Shown: one piece after another, positions 1 to 8,006 of the stretch | Position numbering within the stretch: position 1 is the first letter of the stretch | Layout of the letters: each line of letters begins with the position of its first letter | From: an uncultured Kordiimonas sp. | Lineage (GTDB): Bacteria > Pseudomonadota > Alphaproteobacteria > Sphingomonadales > Kordiimonadaceae | NCBI GenBank assembly: GCA_947503575.1 | Contig: CANNDZ010000001.1 | Span: 1,736,001 to 1,800,000 of the forward strand | Length of the DNA stretch: 64,000 nt | Reading direction: 5' to 3' | Translations under genes and position numbers: made by a program | Notes under the pieces: generated by a model | What the model saw: only the letters and a program-made list of their open reading frames with translations | What the model was told of the DNA's origin: nothing | Database searches by the model: none

Positions 1-531
1 AGTGATGTGAAGGCATTAGGACAGGTGGTAACTGTTGTATCCGCTGTTGGCGTCTTGCACGGCGATGATTTGCAGCCTGAAAAAGCCTTACGCCAGGTGA
101 ACAGCCAGAACCTGCACCATGTGTTTTCGGTTAACGCCATTGGCCCTTCGTTGCTGGCGAAACATTTTGTACCCATCATGCCGCGAAAAAGCCGGGCTGT
201 GTTTGCGGCCATTTCTGCCCGGGTAGGCAGTATTTCAGACAATCGGTTGGGTGGGTGGCATGCTTACCGTGCATCAAAGGCCGCGCTGAATATGATGTTA
301 AAAACGATTTCGATAGAGTGGCAGCGGGCAAACCCACACTCGGTTTGCATTGGTTTGCACCCAGGCACGGTGGATACCGATCTGTCCAAACCGTTCCAGC
401 GCGGGGTGCCGCCAGAGAAGTTGTTTACGCCTGAACATTCCGCGACCATGCTGGTAGGCGTGCTGGAAAACGCGACAAGTGAGCAAACTGGCGGTGTTTT
501 TGACTATGCTGGCAAAAAAGTTCCCGAATAG
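1..531 (+). CDS. Short-chain dehydrogenase/reductase, C-factor type (5' truncated by window)
   Basis: The reading frame is open from base 1, so the N-terminal Rossmann part (the GxxxGxG loop) lies outside the window; 176 residues remain. Visible SDR features are the strand ending in a serine (AAISARVGS), the YxxxK catalytic pair (AYRASKAAL) and the C-factor/CsgA-type tail LHPGTVDTDLSKPF. SDRs of this type are cytoplasmic NAD(P)-dependent oxidoreductases. The substrate cannot be told. The next gene starts about 100 bases downstream on the same strand and has its own ribosome binding site, so the two may be co-transcribed. Confidence 0.85.
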   Translation, partial: SDVKALGQVVTVVSAVGVLHGDDLQPEKALRQVNSQNLHHVFSVNAIGPSLLAKHFVPIMPRKSRAVFAAISARVGSISDNRLGGWHAYRASKAALNMMLKTISIEWQRANPHSVCIGLHPGTVDTDLSKPFQRGVPPEKLFTPEHSATMLVGVLENATSEQTGGVFDYAGKKVPE

Positions 532-632
532 GAGAGCCGATTTGCAATTATCAGTTTTAGCGACGAGCAATTTCTGTAATTGTTCTGCGCCTATACCCAA
601 ACTTTAGTGGTTTTATTGATCAGGAGGGCTAA

Positions 633-1514
633 ATGATCACCAAACTAAAAAGCCTCGGTCTTGTGACCGTTGTCTTGTCTTGTGTTGCGGGGCTAAGCGG
701 GATTTCATCTGCTGCCGAGTTGACAGCAGCAGAGAAAGCAAAGCTTGCGACAGTGCTGGAGGCTCAACCCGATGCGGTGAAAGCGCGCTACCAGTACCGT
801 CATCCAATGGAAACGCTTGAGTTTCTCGGAATAAAGCCCGGTATGACGGTGGCGGATACGCTGCCTGGCAGCTATTATGGCAATATCTTTTTGCCTTATC
901 TGGGTGATGACGGAAAACTCATTGGTGTCAGTTATTCAATCGCGCACCGCGAACTTGATTACGCCGATAATGCAGAACGTATGGCGGGCTTCCGGGCCTG
1001 GCCGCAAAAATATGTTGCCGACGCTGAGACCTGGCGCGGCGAGGGTAAAACCGAAATTGACGCCTTTTTGTTTGGTGCTATGGACGACGACATTAAGGGC
1101 ACCGTAGATGCCTTTTTGCTGTTTCGTGCCATGCATCATTTGAACAAATATGAAGACCGTGCAAACACGCGCAGCGATGCCTTCGCTGACATTTATGCAG
1201 CGCTTAAGCCAGGCGGTATTGTTGGCATCGTTCAGCACCGTGCCCCTGCAGACAGTGATGATGAATGGGCAAAAGGCTTCAACGGCTATATCAAACAAGC
1301 GCCGCTAATTGCCAACATGGAGGCGGCAGGCTTCGAGTTTGTGGGTGCGAGCGAAGTAAACGCAAACCCCAAAGATCAACCGGTATCAGGTGATTATGTG
1401 TGGCGTTTGCCGCCAAGCCTGGCAACGAGCAGAGATGATCCGGAAAAACGGGCCGAGATGCAGGCGATTGGCGAGTCTGATCGTATGACCTTGAAGTTCC
1501 GCAAGCCGGAATAG
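633..1514 (+). CDS. Exported class I methyltransferase-like protein
   Basis: 293 residues. The start follows an AGGAGG-type site (CAGGAGGGC). The first ~28 residues form a Sec signal peptide (K-K start, hydrophobic LVTVVLSCVAGL, likely cleavage after SSA). The mature part has the layout of a class I SAM methyltransferase: LEFLGIKPGMTVADTLPG, an acidic loop, and LKPGGIVGIVQH before the last strands. However, the glycine-rich motif I is altered (LPGSYYGN instead of a GxGxG loop). Homologues are usually annotated simply as methyltransferases, and none that I know of has a shown activity. It is paralogous in layout to the protein at 2151-2924. SAM is not normally available in the periplasm, so the role is unclear. 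Confidence 0.75.
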   Translation: MITKLKSLGLVTVVLSCVAGLSGISSAAELTAAEKAKLATVLEAQPDAVKARYQYRHPMETLEFLGIKPGMTVADTLPGSYYGNIFLPYLGDDGKLIGVSYSIAHRELDYADNAERMAGFRAWPQKYVADAETWRGEGKTEIDAFLFGAMDDDIKGTVDAFLLFRAMHHLNKYEDRANTRSDAFADIYAALKPGGIVGIVQHRAPADSDDEWAKGFNGYIKQAPLIANMEAAGFEFVGASEVNANPKDQPVSGDYVWRLPPSLATSRDDPEKRAEMQAIGESDRMTLKFRKPE

Positions 1515-1532
1515 GGCCCTTTTAAACCTGTA

Positions 1533-1561
1533 GACGGCGAGCTGTGACTGTGCTCGCCGTC
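1533..1561. terminator. Hairpin between convergent genes
   Basis: A perfect 10-bp stem (GACGGCGAGC with GCTCGCCGTC) encloses a 9-base loop, placed between two convergent genes. It has no T-tract on either side. It is probably a shared 3'-end hairpin; termination efficiency cannot be judged. Confidence 0.55.
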
Positions 1562-1566
1562 AGCTA

Positions 1567-2013
1567 TCACACCCAGCGACGCACCCGCGTTTTGTAGCTG
1601 TCAAACTCCTCGCCGAACACCTTTTGCATCTTCATTTCTTCAAATGGAATGTACCACCAGTTGGCGACGGCAAAGAAAAGCCCAACAAACAAAAGGCTCT
1701 CCGCAGTTCCTATGCGGATCGCGACGCCAATTATGATTAGCAGCATGCCCAAGTACATGGGATTGCGCGAAAACCGGAACGGGCCTTCGGTCACCATTTT
1801 GTCCGGGCTTTTGTATGGAATAATGTTGGTTTGCCTACGGCGGAATATCTGCGCGCTCCAGGCAGGTAGGGCAATGCCAATTATCAGGAACACATACCCC
1901 AATTCCCGTATATTGCCGGTGAGCACTTTTGTTAGTGAGCCATAGCTATCCAGCAGCATCATGCCAACGATGCATAAAACCATCATCAAAGGGGGAACAA
2001 GTATTTTCCTCAT
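1567..2013 (-). CDS. Isoprenylcysteine carboxyl methyltransferase (ICMT)-family membrane protein
   Basis: 148 residues from the ATG at 2013, which has AGGAG seven bases upstream; an upstream in-frame start at 2043 lacks a comparable site. Three to four membrane segments are visible. The family signature is present: FRFSRNPMYLGM in the middle and a C-terminal ...FDSYKTRVRRWV tail, the regions that bind SAM in ICMT/PEMT-type enzymes. Bacterial members methylate small or lipid-like substrates and most have no assigned substrate. It lies head to head (about 140 bp) with the methyltransferase-like gene at 2151 and tail to tail with the one at 633, so three methyltransferase-family genes sit together. 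Confidence 0.8.
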   Translation of the reverse strand: MRKILVPPLMMVLCIVGMMLLDSYGSLTKVLTGNIRELGYVFLIIGIALPAWSAQIFRRRQTNIIPYKSPDKMVTEGPFRFSRNPMYLGMLLIIIGVAIRIGTAESLLFVGLFFAVANWWYIPFEEMKMQKVFGEEFDSYKTRVRRWV

Positions 2014-2150
2014 GGTGCGTCTCCTGCCGTCAGCCCAAATCAATTGCTGTAAGCTAGATAGCAGATTCGTGATTGGACAGCCAATAGCTGTTCAGTATCC
2101 TTACGTTGGGCTGGGGTTAATAACCCAATAAAGCAGTGGGGAGACAGACT

Positions 2151-2924
2151 TTGAAAACAATATTTGGAAAAGCGCTTACAAGCGCAATTATGGTGGCGGG
2201 CCTATCGCTTGCCGGTATTGTCGCACCAAACGTGCAGGCGGAACAACAGGAAGCAATTGCGGCGGCTGTAGCCCATGCCGACCGACCGGATCAGGACCGA
2301 GCGCGGGACGGCGACCGTAAACCAGCTGAAGTATTATTATTTGCTGGTGTGACGCCTGGTATCACTGTGCTCGATCTGAATTCCGGCGGTGGATATTATA
2401 GCGAAATTTTGTCCCACCTTGTTGATGAAGACGGCAAGGTTATTGCCCATAATGGTCCAGTTTATTGGGCATTTATGCGCAAAACAGTGCCTGAACGGTT
2501 TACGGAGCGGTTGACGAACGTGGAACCATTGAATGTTGAAAGTGAAGCGGTTGACCTTCCGGCCGACAGCGTTGACGTCGCAATGTCTGTTTTAGCGTAT
2601 CATGATTATTTCATGAAACATGAAGCCCGCACTGAACCAGAGGATATGCCAGCCATCCTGGCGTCCATATACAATGCCTTGAAACCAGGTGGTAGCTATG
2701 TGGTGATCGACCACCAGGCACCAGACGGCAGCGGTGCCGAAATGGGGGACAAATTGCACCGGATTAATTCCGAGTTTGTAAAGGCGCAGGTTTTGGCCGC
2801 AGGCTTTAAGCTGGAAGATGAAAGCAATCTGCTTGCGAACTCTGAAGATGACCCCACGCAGTCGCCTTTCCGTCCCGAGTTTCGTGGTAAGACTGATCGG
2901 TTTATCCTGAAATTCACCAAATAG
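2151..2924 (+). CDS. Exported class I methyltransferase-like protein
   Basis: 257 residues. I chose the TTG at 2151 because GGGGAG lies just upstream and the product then starts with a clean signal peptide (MKTIFGK, hydrophobic core, VQA cleavage). A GTG at 2136 is the alternative. Motif I is well kept (ITVLDLNSGGGYYSEIL), as is LKPGGSYVVIDHQ in the late strand region, so unlike its neighbour at 633 it could still bind SAM. Family members are widespread exported predicted methyltransferases of unknown substrate in Alpha- and Gammaproteobacteria. A hairpin at 2935-2967 follows directly. Confidence 0.78.
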   Translation: MKTIFGKALTSAIMVAGLSLAGIVAPNVQAEQQEAIAAAVAHADRPDQDRARDGDRKPAEVLLFAGVTPGITVLDLNSGGGYYSEILSHLVDEDGKVIAHNGPVYWAFMRKTVPERFTERLTNVEPLNVESEAVDLPADSVDVAMSVLAYHDYFMKHEARTEPEDMPAILASIYNALKPGGSYVVIDHQAPDGSGAEMGDKLHRINSEFVKAQVLAAGFKLEDESNLLANSEDDPTQSPFRPEFRGKTDRFILKFTK

Positions 2925-2934
2925 GTGAAAGACC

Positions 2935-2967
2935 CAACTTCGGTGCGCCGCTGGGGTGCCGAAGTTG
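2935..2967 (+). terminator. Hairpin after methyltransferase-like gene
   Basis: A 9-bp inverted repeat (CAACTTCGG / CCGAAGTTG) with a 15-base centre starts 10 bases after the stop at 2924. No T-run follows, so it may stabilise the 3' end rather than terminate on its own. Confidence 0.45.
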
Positions 2968-3011
2968 CGGACACTGTGGCATATGACAGGCCTATGTGGT
3001 AGCATAAACCT

Positions 3012-3248
3012 TCACGATGTGCTGAGACCGGGTTCATACATATGCGCAATACGCTCATCTGATTGCCCTGCCGCAAGACCAATTAGACCTGAAATCCAAT
3101 ACACTTCAGCACACTGTTGTTTGTCGGCGGCTGAAAGTTCCTGCGGCCAACCAAACCACGTTACAAAGCCAGCGCGGAAATCTTCGCGTTGCAGTAGGCC
3201 TGCCATGCGTATGGAATCTGATTTGCTAAAGCCAATTTGCCCGCCTTA
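3012..3248 (-). pseudogene. Open fragment of unknown protein (possible remnant or small gene)
   Basis: An open frame of about 78 codons; from its only ATG (3206) it would give 64 residues. The product looks protein-like (mixed charged and hydrophobic, e.g. FVTWFGWPQEL and CAEVYWISGLIGLA) rather than like antisense noise, but I do not recognise it. The frame reads on upstream of the ATG to a stop at 3247-3249. No convincing ribosome binding site precedes it. It could be the 3' remnant of a lost gene or a real small protein. Confidence 0.25.
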
Positions 3249-3249
3249 G

Positions 3250-3507
3250 GCTATATCTCTCTCGCTCTCCATGCGTAAATTTCAGCGTTATCCCGTACAA
3301 AGCCTATAGATTAAAGAAATAGATAAGCAATTGATAGATAAAGATAATATGCAGCATCTCTGGAAAATGGAGGTGGTTTTCTCACTTTTTTATCGCTGTC
3401 ATAAAAGTTTAACACTACCTAAATCTGTTTTCTGCTCTATAGAACGCGCACTGCAATGTGGGACGTGTTCTCAGGTGCGGTGAAGATCAAATAAGGGGTG
3501 ATCTGCA
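3250..3507. promoter_or_regulatory. AT-rich upstream region of PiT-like gene
   Basis: 258 bases without a supported gene. It is AT-rich around 3300-3360. It holds AGTTTAACACT (about 3408-3418), also found in the palindrome at 25870-25898. It also has a spaced near-inverted repeat (AGAACGCG at 3441-3448, CGTGTTCT at 3464-3471). It presumably holds the promoter and operator of the gene at 3508; no clear -35/-10 pair was chosen. Confidence 0.35.
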
Positions 3508-4539
3508 GTGGGCGGCATTGAGCTTTTCGGTTTTGTGGGTTTTATTTTGGCTGCATACTCGATTGTAGCGAATGACGCCATCCAAACACTAGGTACCTTT
3601 TTATCCTCGAATTCTCATCGGCCGTGGATACAGCTTTGGGCATTTGCATGCACAATTATCGTTACGGTCCTGGTATACGGATTTTTCTGGAACAATGGTG
3701 ATATTGCCTATGGGCGATTGAACCAAATCCCGTATCAGGACGGTATTCAATGGTGGCATGCTGTACCGCCACTGTTCTTGTTGATTTTGACCCGTTTCGG
3801 TGTACCTGTTTCCACCACTTTTCTGGTGCTCACCATCTTTACGCTGACGGGTGGCGAGCAAACAGAAGAAGTCCTCGGTAAAATGCTTGTCAAAAGTGGC
3901 TCAGGGTATGTTGTTGCGGCTGTTTCCGGGCTTGTTGTTTACATGTTGGTTGCACGCTCGTTTGAGCGCTGGATCAGTGAAACCCCAAGAGCCAGTCATG
4001 ACTTGAAATGGACGGTTATCCAGTGGGCTTCAACAGCGTTTTTGTGGTCGCAGTGGCTGATACAGGACCTGGCCAACATATTCGTATTTTTGCCTCGGGA
4101 AACGGTGACCAATGCTGATGGAACCATAAGCGTTACTTTTCCGATCGAGCTTGTTGTGTTTGCCACCGTCGTGATGTTGATCCTGCATGCAGTTATATTT
4201 GCCCGCCGTGGCGGCAAAATTCAGGAAATTGTTCTATCCAAAACCAATACTTCAGATGTTCGGGGCGCGACACTGGTTAACGTTATTTACGGTTTGATCC
4301 TTATTTTCTTCAAGGAAATTAATGATATCCCGATGAGCACGACCTGGGTTTTCCTCGGCCTGCTTGCTGGACGGGAAGTTGCGGTAAGTTATGTGGGCGG
4401 GCTCCGGAATCGTCGTGAGGCTTTCCAAGACATCATTTCTGACGTGGGCCGTGCGCTGATCGGGTTGATAGTCAGTATTGTTCTGGCGGTTGCGTTGCCG
4501 GCCATTGCAGACGGGCGTTTGCCCTCGTTCCTGCAGTAA
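3508..4539 (+). CDS. Divergent PiT (PHO4)-like inner membrane transporter
   Basis: 343 residues from a GTG with AAGGGG 10 bases upstream. About 8-9 hydrophobic segments are visible. Two internal repeats recall phosphate permeases of the PiT family: an N-terminal ANDAIQTLGTFLSS (compare the GANDVAN signature) and two P-x-STT motifs, GVPVSTTFLVL near residue 100 and DIPMSTTWVFLG near 275. Known PiT proteins carry phosphate with H+ or Na+ and have exactly such paired motifs. The first GAND motif is weakened and the second is nearly lost (KEIND), so the substrate may differ. No phoU- or pho-type gene is adjacent. Confidence 0.5.
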   Translation: MGGIELFGFVGFILAAYSIVANDAIQTLGTFLSSNSHRPWIQLWAFACTIIVTVLVYGFFWNNGDIAYGRLNQIPYQDGIQWWHAVPPLFLLILTRFGVPVSTTFLVLTIFTLTGGEQTEEVLGKMLVKSGSGYVVAAVSGLVVYMLVARSFERWISETPRASHDLKWTVIQWASTAFLWSQWLIQDLANIFVFLPRETVTNADGTISVTFPIELVVFATVVMLILHAVIFARRGGKIQEIVLSKTNTSDVRGATLVNVIYGLILIFFKEINDIPMSTTWVFLGLLAGREVAVSYVGGLRNRREAFQDIISDVGRALIGLIVSIVLAVALPAIADGRLPSFLQ

Positions 4540-4591
4540 ACCTACAGCAACCCAAGCTTCCGACTATCTCGTTATTCAATTATGACACGCC

Positions 4592-5650
4592 TCAAGGGCA
4601 GGGCATGGGGTGTTCGGTCTCGATGCGGTTGATGTCTTTAATCAAATCTTTGGACAGCACCATGTCATGTGTGTCCAGCGCCGTTTTTAACTGGTCTAGA
4701 CTGGTTGCACCAATGATGTTTGATGTGAGAAACGGTTGCATATTAACGAAGGCGTTGGCCATTTGTGACGGATCGAGGTCATGGTCGCGAGCCAGGGCAA
4801 CATATTTTTCCATTGCCGCTTCGCCGCCTGCGTTAAGGTAACGACCAAATGTACCTGAAAACAGGGTAAAGCGTGCCCCTTTGGGCCGAGCCCCGTTCAT
4901 GTATTTGCCGGTTAAGAAGCCAGACGCAAGCGGTGAATAGGCCAACAGCCCGCAGTCTTCCCGAACACTTATTTCAGCCAAGCCCACCTCGTAGGAGCGG
5001 TTGAGAAGGTTATAGGGGTTCTGTACGCTGGCAATACGCGGCAACCCCCTGGTCTCTGACAGAGTTAATGCATGGCCCACGCCCCATGGTGTTTCGTTCG
5101 ACAGGCCAATTGCCCGCACCTTGCCTGCATCAACAAGTTCGTGCAGCGCCGAAAGCGTTTCTTCCATAGGCACGGAAGTGTCTTCCTGCGCTGGCCTGTA
5201 GCGTAATTGACCAAAAAAGTTGGTGCGGCGACTGGGCCAATGCACCTGATACAAGTCGATGTAGTCAGTGCCCAGGCGCTCAAGGCTGGCGTCACAGGCT
5301 TCCAAAATGGATTTACGGTCCAAGTCGTTTCGGCCATCCCGGTGCAGGTGCGGCCGAATATGCTTCAGGGTCGGCATAGGCCCTGCTACTTTGGTGGCAA
5401 TGACAATATCATCGCGCTTGCCACTAGCCTTCAGCCAGCTTCCAATGATTTCTTCTGTTCGGCCATATGTTTCCGGATGCGCAGGCACAGAGTACATTTC
5501 GGCTGTATCAAGGAAGTTCACGCCGTAGTCTAGCGCCATATCTATCTGAGCGTGGCCGTCAGATTCGGTATTCTGCTGACCCCATGTCATGGTCCCGAGA
5601 CAAATTTTGCTGACGTGGATGTCGGTGCGTCCGAGGCGGCGCATTTCCAT
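4592..5650 (-). CDS. tas: NADP(H)-dependent aldo-keto reductase, Tas type
   Basis: 352 residues, close to E. coli Tas (346) along its full length: start MEMRRLGRTDIHVSK, GTMTWGQQNTE, FLDTAEMYSVP (catalytic Asp and Tyr), IATKVAGP (Lys), YQVHWPSRRTNFFG (His), and the NADP-binding C-terminal ATSLDQLKTALD. Members are cytoplasmic (beta/alpha)8-barrel reductases of carbonyl compounds with ill-defined physiological substrates. It is the last gene of a minus-strand run bolA-grxD-tas, 27 bases after the glutaredoxin stop, so probably co-transcribed with them. Confidence 0.85.
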   Translation of the reverse strand: MEMRRLGRTDIHVSKICLGTMTWGQQNTESDGHAQIDMALDYGVNFLDTAEMYSVPAHPETYGRTEEIIGSWLKASGKRDDIVIATKVAGPMPTLKHIRPHLHRDGRNDLDRKSILEACDASLERLGTDYIDLYQVHWPSRRTNFFGQLRYRPAQEDTSVPMEETLSALHELVDAGKVRAIGLSNETPWGVGHALTLSETRGLPRIASVQNPYNLLNRSYEVGLAEISVREDCGLLAYSPLASGFLTGKYMNGARPKGARFTLFSGTFGRYLNAGGEAAMEKYVALARDHDLDPSQMANAFVNMQPFLTSNIIGATSLDQLKTALDTHDMVLSKDLIKDINRIETEHPMPCP

Positions 5651-5677
5651 GCAGATTTCCTTGCTGAGGGTAGGCTT

Positions 5678-6010
5678 TTACTGTTTGGTCAGGCCATTAT
5701 CAGCAAAAAGTTGCTGCAGTTCACCAGACTCGAACATCTCTTTCACGATGTCGCATCCACCAACAAACTCACCTTTAACATACAACTGCGGAATTGTTGG
5801 CCAGTCAGAATAAGCCTTGATACCTTCACGGATATCCATGTCCTCAAGCACATTATAGCTTTCGTAGGGTACGCCCAAGTGTTGCAGCACTTGCGATACC
5901 ACGCTGGAGAAGCCGCACTGGGGAAACACAGGTGTTCCTTTCATAAACAGCACAACATCGTCTTTGCCAACGTACTCTTTGATGCGGTCGAATACCGGAT
6001 TTTCACTCAT
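5678..6010 (-). CDS. grxD: Monothiol glutaredoxin, Grx4/CGFS type
   Basis: 110 residues from the third of three tandem ATGs (6016, 6013, 6010). TAGGAA lies 8 bases before the third, the best spacing; the second is also possible. The CGFS active site is present ([10 protein letters not shown]), with KGT near residue 25, [16 protein letters not shown] and GGCDIV, the residues that hold glutathione. CGFS glutaredoxins bind a [2Fe-2S] cluster as homodimers or as heterodimers with BolA and take part in Fe-S delivery. The partner bolA lies 143 bases upstream on the same strand. Confidence 0.93.
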   Translation of the reverse strand: MSENPVFDRIKEYVGKDDVVLFMKGTPVFPQCGFSSVVSQVLQHLGVPYESYNVLEDMDIREGIKAYSDWPTIPQLYVKGEFVGGCDIVKEMFESGELQQLFADNGLTKQ

Positions 6011-6153
6011 CATCATGTTCCTATAATTGAAGCTTTGCTCATAGATAGGGGTGAAGGCCTGCTCTGCCAAGCAAATTTGACAAAATAGGACCATTTTCGT
6101 CAGAAAAGGCTGGTGGGCCTGCTATTTTGGTTAAACAGCGGGAGATGTCTGGC

Positions 6154-6387
6154 TTATTCAGGTACACCTGTTTGTAGGGCAAGGGCATGAAGTTCACCGC
6201 CCATACGCCCTTTCAAGCTTTTATACACCATCTGGTGCTGCTGGATCCGCGACTTGCCCCTAAACCCTTCGTAAACAACGTGTGCAGCATAATGATCACC
6301 ATCGCCGCGTAGGTCCTCAATACGAACTTCTGCGCCTGGCAAATCTTCTTTGATGAGCTTTTCTATTTCATCTGCGATCATTGCCAT
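6154..6387 (-). CDS. bolA: BolA-family Fe-S partner protein
   Basis: 77 residues, typical for the short BolA/IbaG type. The class II KH-like fold signature is seen: VRIEDLRGDGDHYAAHVVYEGFRG followed by the helix RIQQHQMVYKSLKG and the HALALQT end. The conserved C-terminal His that co-ligates the [2Fe-2S] cluster with a CGFS glutaredoxin is present (GELHALAL). The downstream gene is exactly such a glutaredoxin. In many Alphaproteobacteria bolA-grxD follow purL directly; here purL is 10 kb away. Confidence 0.92.
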   Translation of the reverse strand: MAMIADEIEKLIKEDLPGAEVRIEDLRGDGDHYAAHVVYEGFRGKSRIQQHQMVYKSLKGRMGGELHALALQTGVPE

Positions 6388-6598
6388 TTTAAATCTCCAT
6401 ACATTCGGGGGCGGACTAGCTGCGCAGGTGGTTGGCTGCCAGCATTGATGCTTTTTAAGTATTCATACTTTACCAGCATTCTCAACCGTATTCGTTGCCA
6501 GCCCTGTTCAATTGCAGCATGTGCGCTAGACCACCGAATTGCTTTTGCGATGGCCTTTTCTTAGGGTAGCTTCGCCGAGGGGGTAAAAGCGAGGCTGT
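6388..6598. promoter_or_regulatory. Divergent promoter region bolA / glycan operon
   Basis: 211 bases between divergent genes. Two short palindromes lie close together: GCAT-TG-ATGC (6442-6451) and AAGTAT-TC-ATACTT (6457-6470). They may be an operator for either direction. No clear sigma-70 hexamer pair was assigned. Confidence 0.35.
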
Positions 6599-8005
6599 AT
6601 GACATCGGTAGCGAAACTTTCTGTAAAAACAATGGGGAACGCCACCGTCCAGCTATGGGCTGACGGTAAGCCGGTTTTGACAACAGACCCCTGGCTTGTC
6701 GGACGCGCCTATTTTGATAGTTGGGCCCTTCATCACCCTATGACGCAGGAAGAAATTGATAGTGCTCTAAATAGCGATTTTCTATGGATTTCCCACGGAC
6801 ACCCTGATCATCTTCACGTCGAATCGTTGGAGATGTTCGCAAATGGAAAAAAGCTATTTGTTCCCAACCACTATCATGATGAGATCGCCAGCACGCTAGG
6901 TGATATGGGTTTTGACGTTACGGTCATGGACTACCGAAAATGGTATCGTTTAACACCGGAACTGGAAATACTCTGCCTGGATAACATCAACCAAGATGCG
7001 ATTCTGTTGATGAAATTTGGCGGTAATCTGCTTGTGAACCTCAACGACAGTCCGCTATGCGGAGAAGATAGTTTTATCCAGCAGCTTACACGCGAGCATG
7101 GGCGAGACAGGTCTTATGTCTTCAAGCTTGTCGGTATTTCGGCTGATATGTTGAATTACGTTGACGCAGACGGTAACCGCACCGCTGGTGACCCAGAGCA
7201 ATACAAGCCTGGCTGTATTAAGGACGCGGCTCGGCAAATAAATGATCTGGGTGTTGGGCATTTTTGCATGTCTTCCTCTCAGCATATTTTTGTGCGTGAC
7301 GACAGCCGTTGGGCCAACGAGTATGACTTTACATATGAGGATTTCGAGCGGCACTGGAACCAGGACCATATCGAGGTATTGCCACCGTTTGTAACCATAG
7401 ATCTGGCAACAGGGCACTATGAAGAAGACTGGCCATCCCGCACTGCAGATGCATCCCAGTATATTAACAGTAATGGAGCGGACGATTGGGACGAAACCCT
7501 ATCTGACGCTGAATGGCAGCGAGTAAAAGACTTTTTCGGCAAGTTTGAAACTATCGAGGATATCGTCGATTTTGTTGACTGCACCGTAGGGGCCGAGACG
7601 CAGCGAGTTTATGCGCGCCCCCGCCAACGTATCAAACCGCGCGGGGTGCGTTTTCATGTACCCAAAAGATCTTTGCTGGAGACAATAGAGTGGGGGTATT
7701 TTGACGACTTGCTGATCGGAAATTTCATGAAAACTGAGTTGGTTAATATGGGGCTTTACCCTGACTTTACACCAAGAATTGCCAAATACGGCGGTAATGC
7801 GAAGGTTTTTGATAATGCAGGACTTAGAAAGATGCGGATGCATTATTGGCGCCGTAACCCTGTTGGTATGAGCCGGTTTTGGCTGTCGGGTTTTTGGCGG
7901 GCGCGGGTTCAGCGTGCTATTGCTGACTGGACGGAAGCCGCCGGCATAAAGCCGCCGATAAAATGGCTTTACCACCGCGTCAGGCGATTGATACCAGGAA
8001 TTTAG
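6599..8005 (+). CDS. Metallo-beta-lactamase-fold protein of glycan cluster (CMAH/UlaG-like)
   Basis: 468 residues, ATG preceded by GCGAGG. The N-terminal ~240 residues look like an MBL-fold metal hydrolase of the UlaG/CMP-sialate-hydroxylase kind: TTDPWLVGRAYFDSW, then SHGHPDHLHVESL (HxHxDH metal motif), NHYHDE, and LVNLNDS. No Rieske iron-sulfur motif (CxH...CxxH) is present, so it is not a complete CMAH-type hydroxylase. The C-terminal ~200 residues are basic and match nothing I recognise. The next gene starts one base after its stop and is a glycosyltransferase, followed by a sulfotransferase and a flippase. A role in processing a surface sugar is therefore inferred, not shown. Confidence 0.65.
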   Translation: MTSVAKLSVKTMGNATVQLWADGKPVLTTDPWLVGRAYFDSWALHHPMTQEEIDSALNSDFLWISHGHPDHLHVESLEMFANGKKLFVPNHYHDEIASTLGDMGFDVTVMDYRKWYRLTPELEILCLDNINQDAILLMKFGGNLLVNLNDSPLCGEDSFIQQLTREHGRDRSYVFKLVGISADMLNYVDADGNRTAGDPEQYKPGCIKDAARQINDLGVGHFCMSSSQHIFVRDDSRWANEYDFTYEDFERHWNQDHIEVLPPFVTIDLATGHYEEDWPSRTADASQYINSNGADDWDETLSDAEWQRVKDFFGKFETIEDIVDFVDCTVGAETQRVYARPRQRIKPRGVRFHVPKRSLLETIEWGYFDDLLIGNFMKTELVNMGLYPDFTPRIAKYGGNAKVFDNAGLRKMRMHYWRRNPVGMSRFWLSGFWRARVQRAIADWTEAAGIKPPIKWLYHRVRRLIPGI

Positions 8006-8006
8006 T

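Noticed and set aside
2956-3249. 97-codon plus-strand frame after the methyltransferase-like gene
   Set aside because: It starts inside the 3' hairpin, has no ribosome binding site, and its product has no protein-like pattern.
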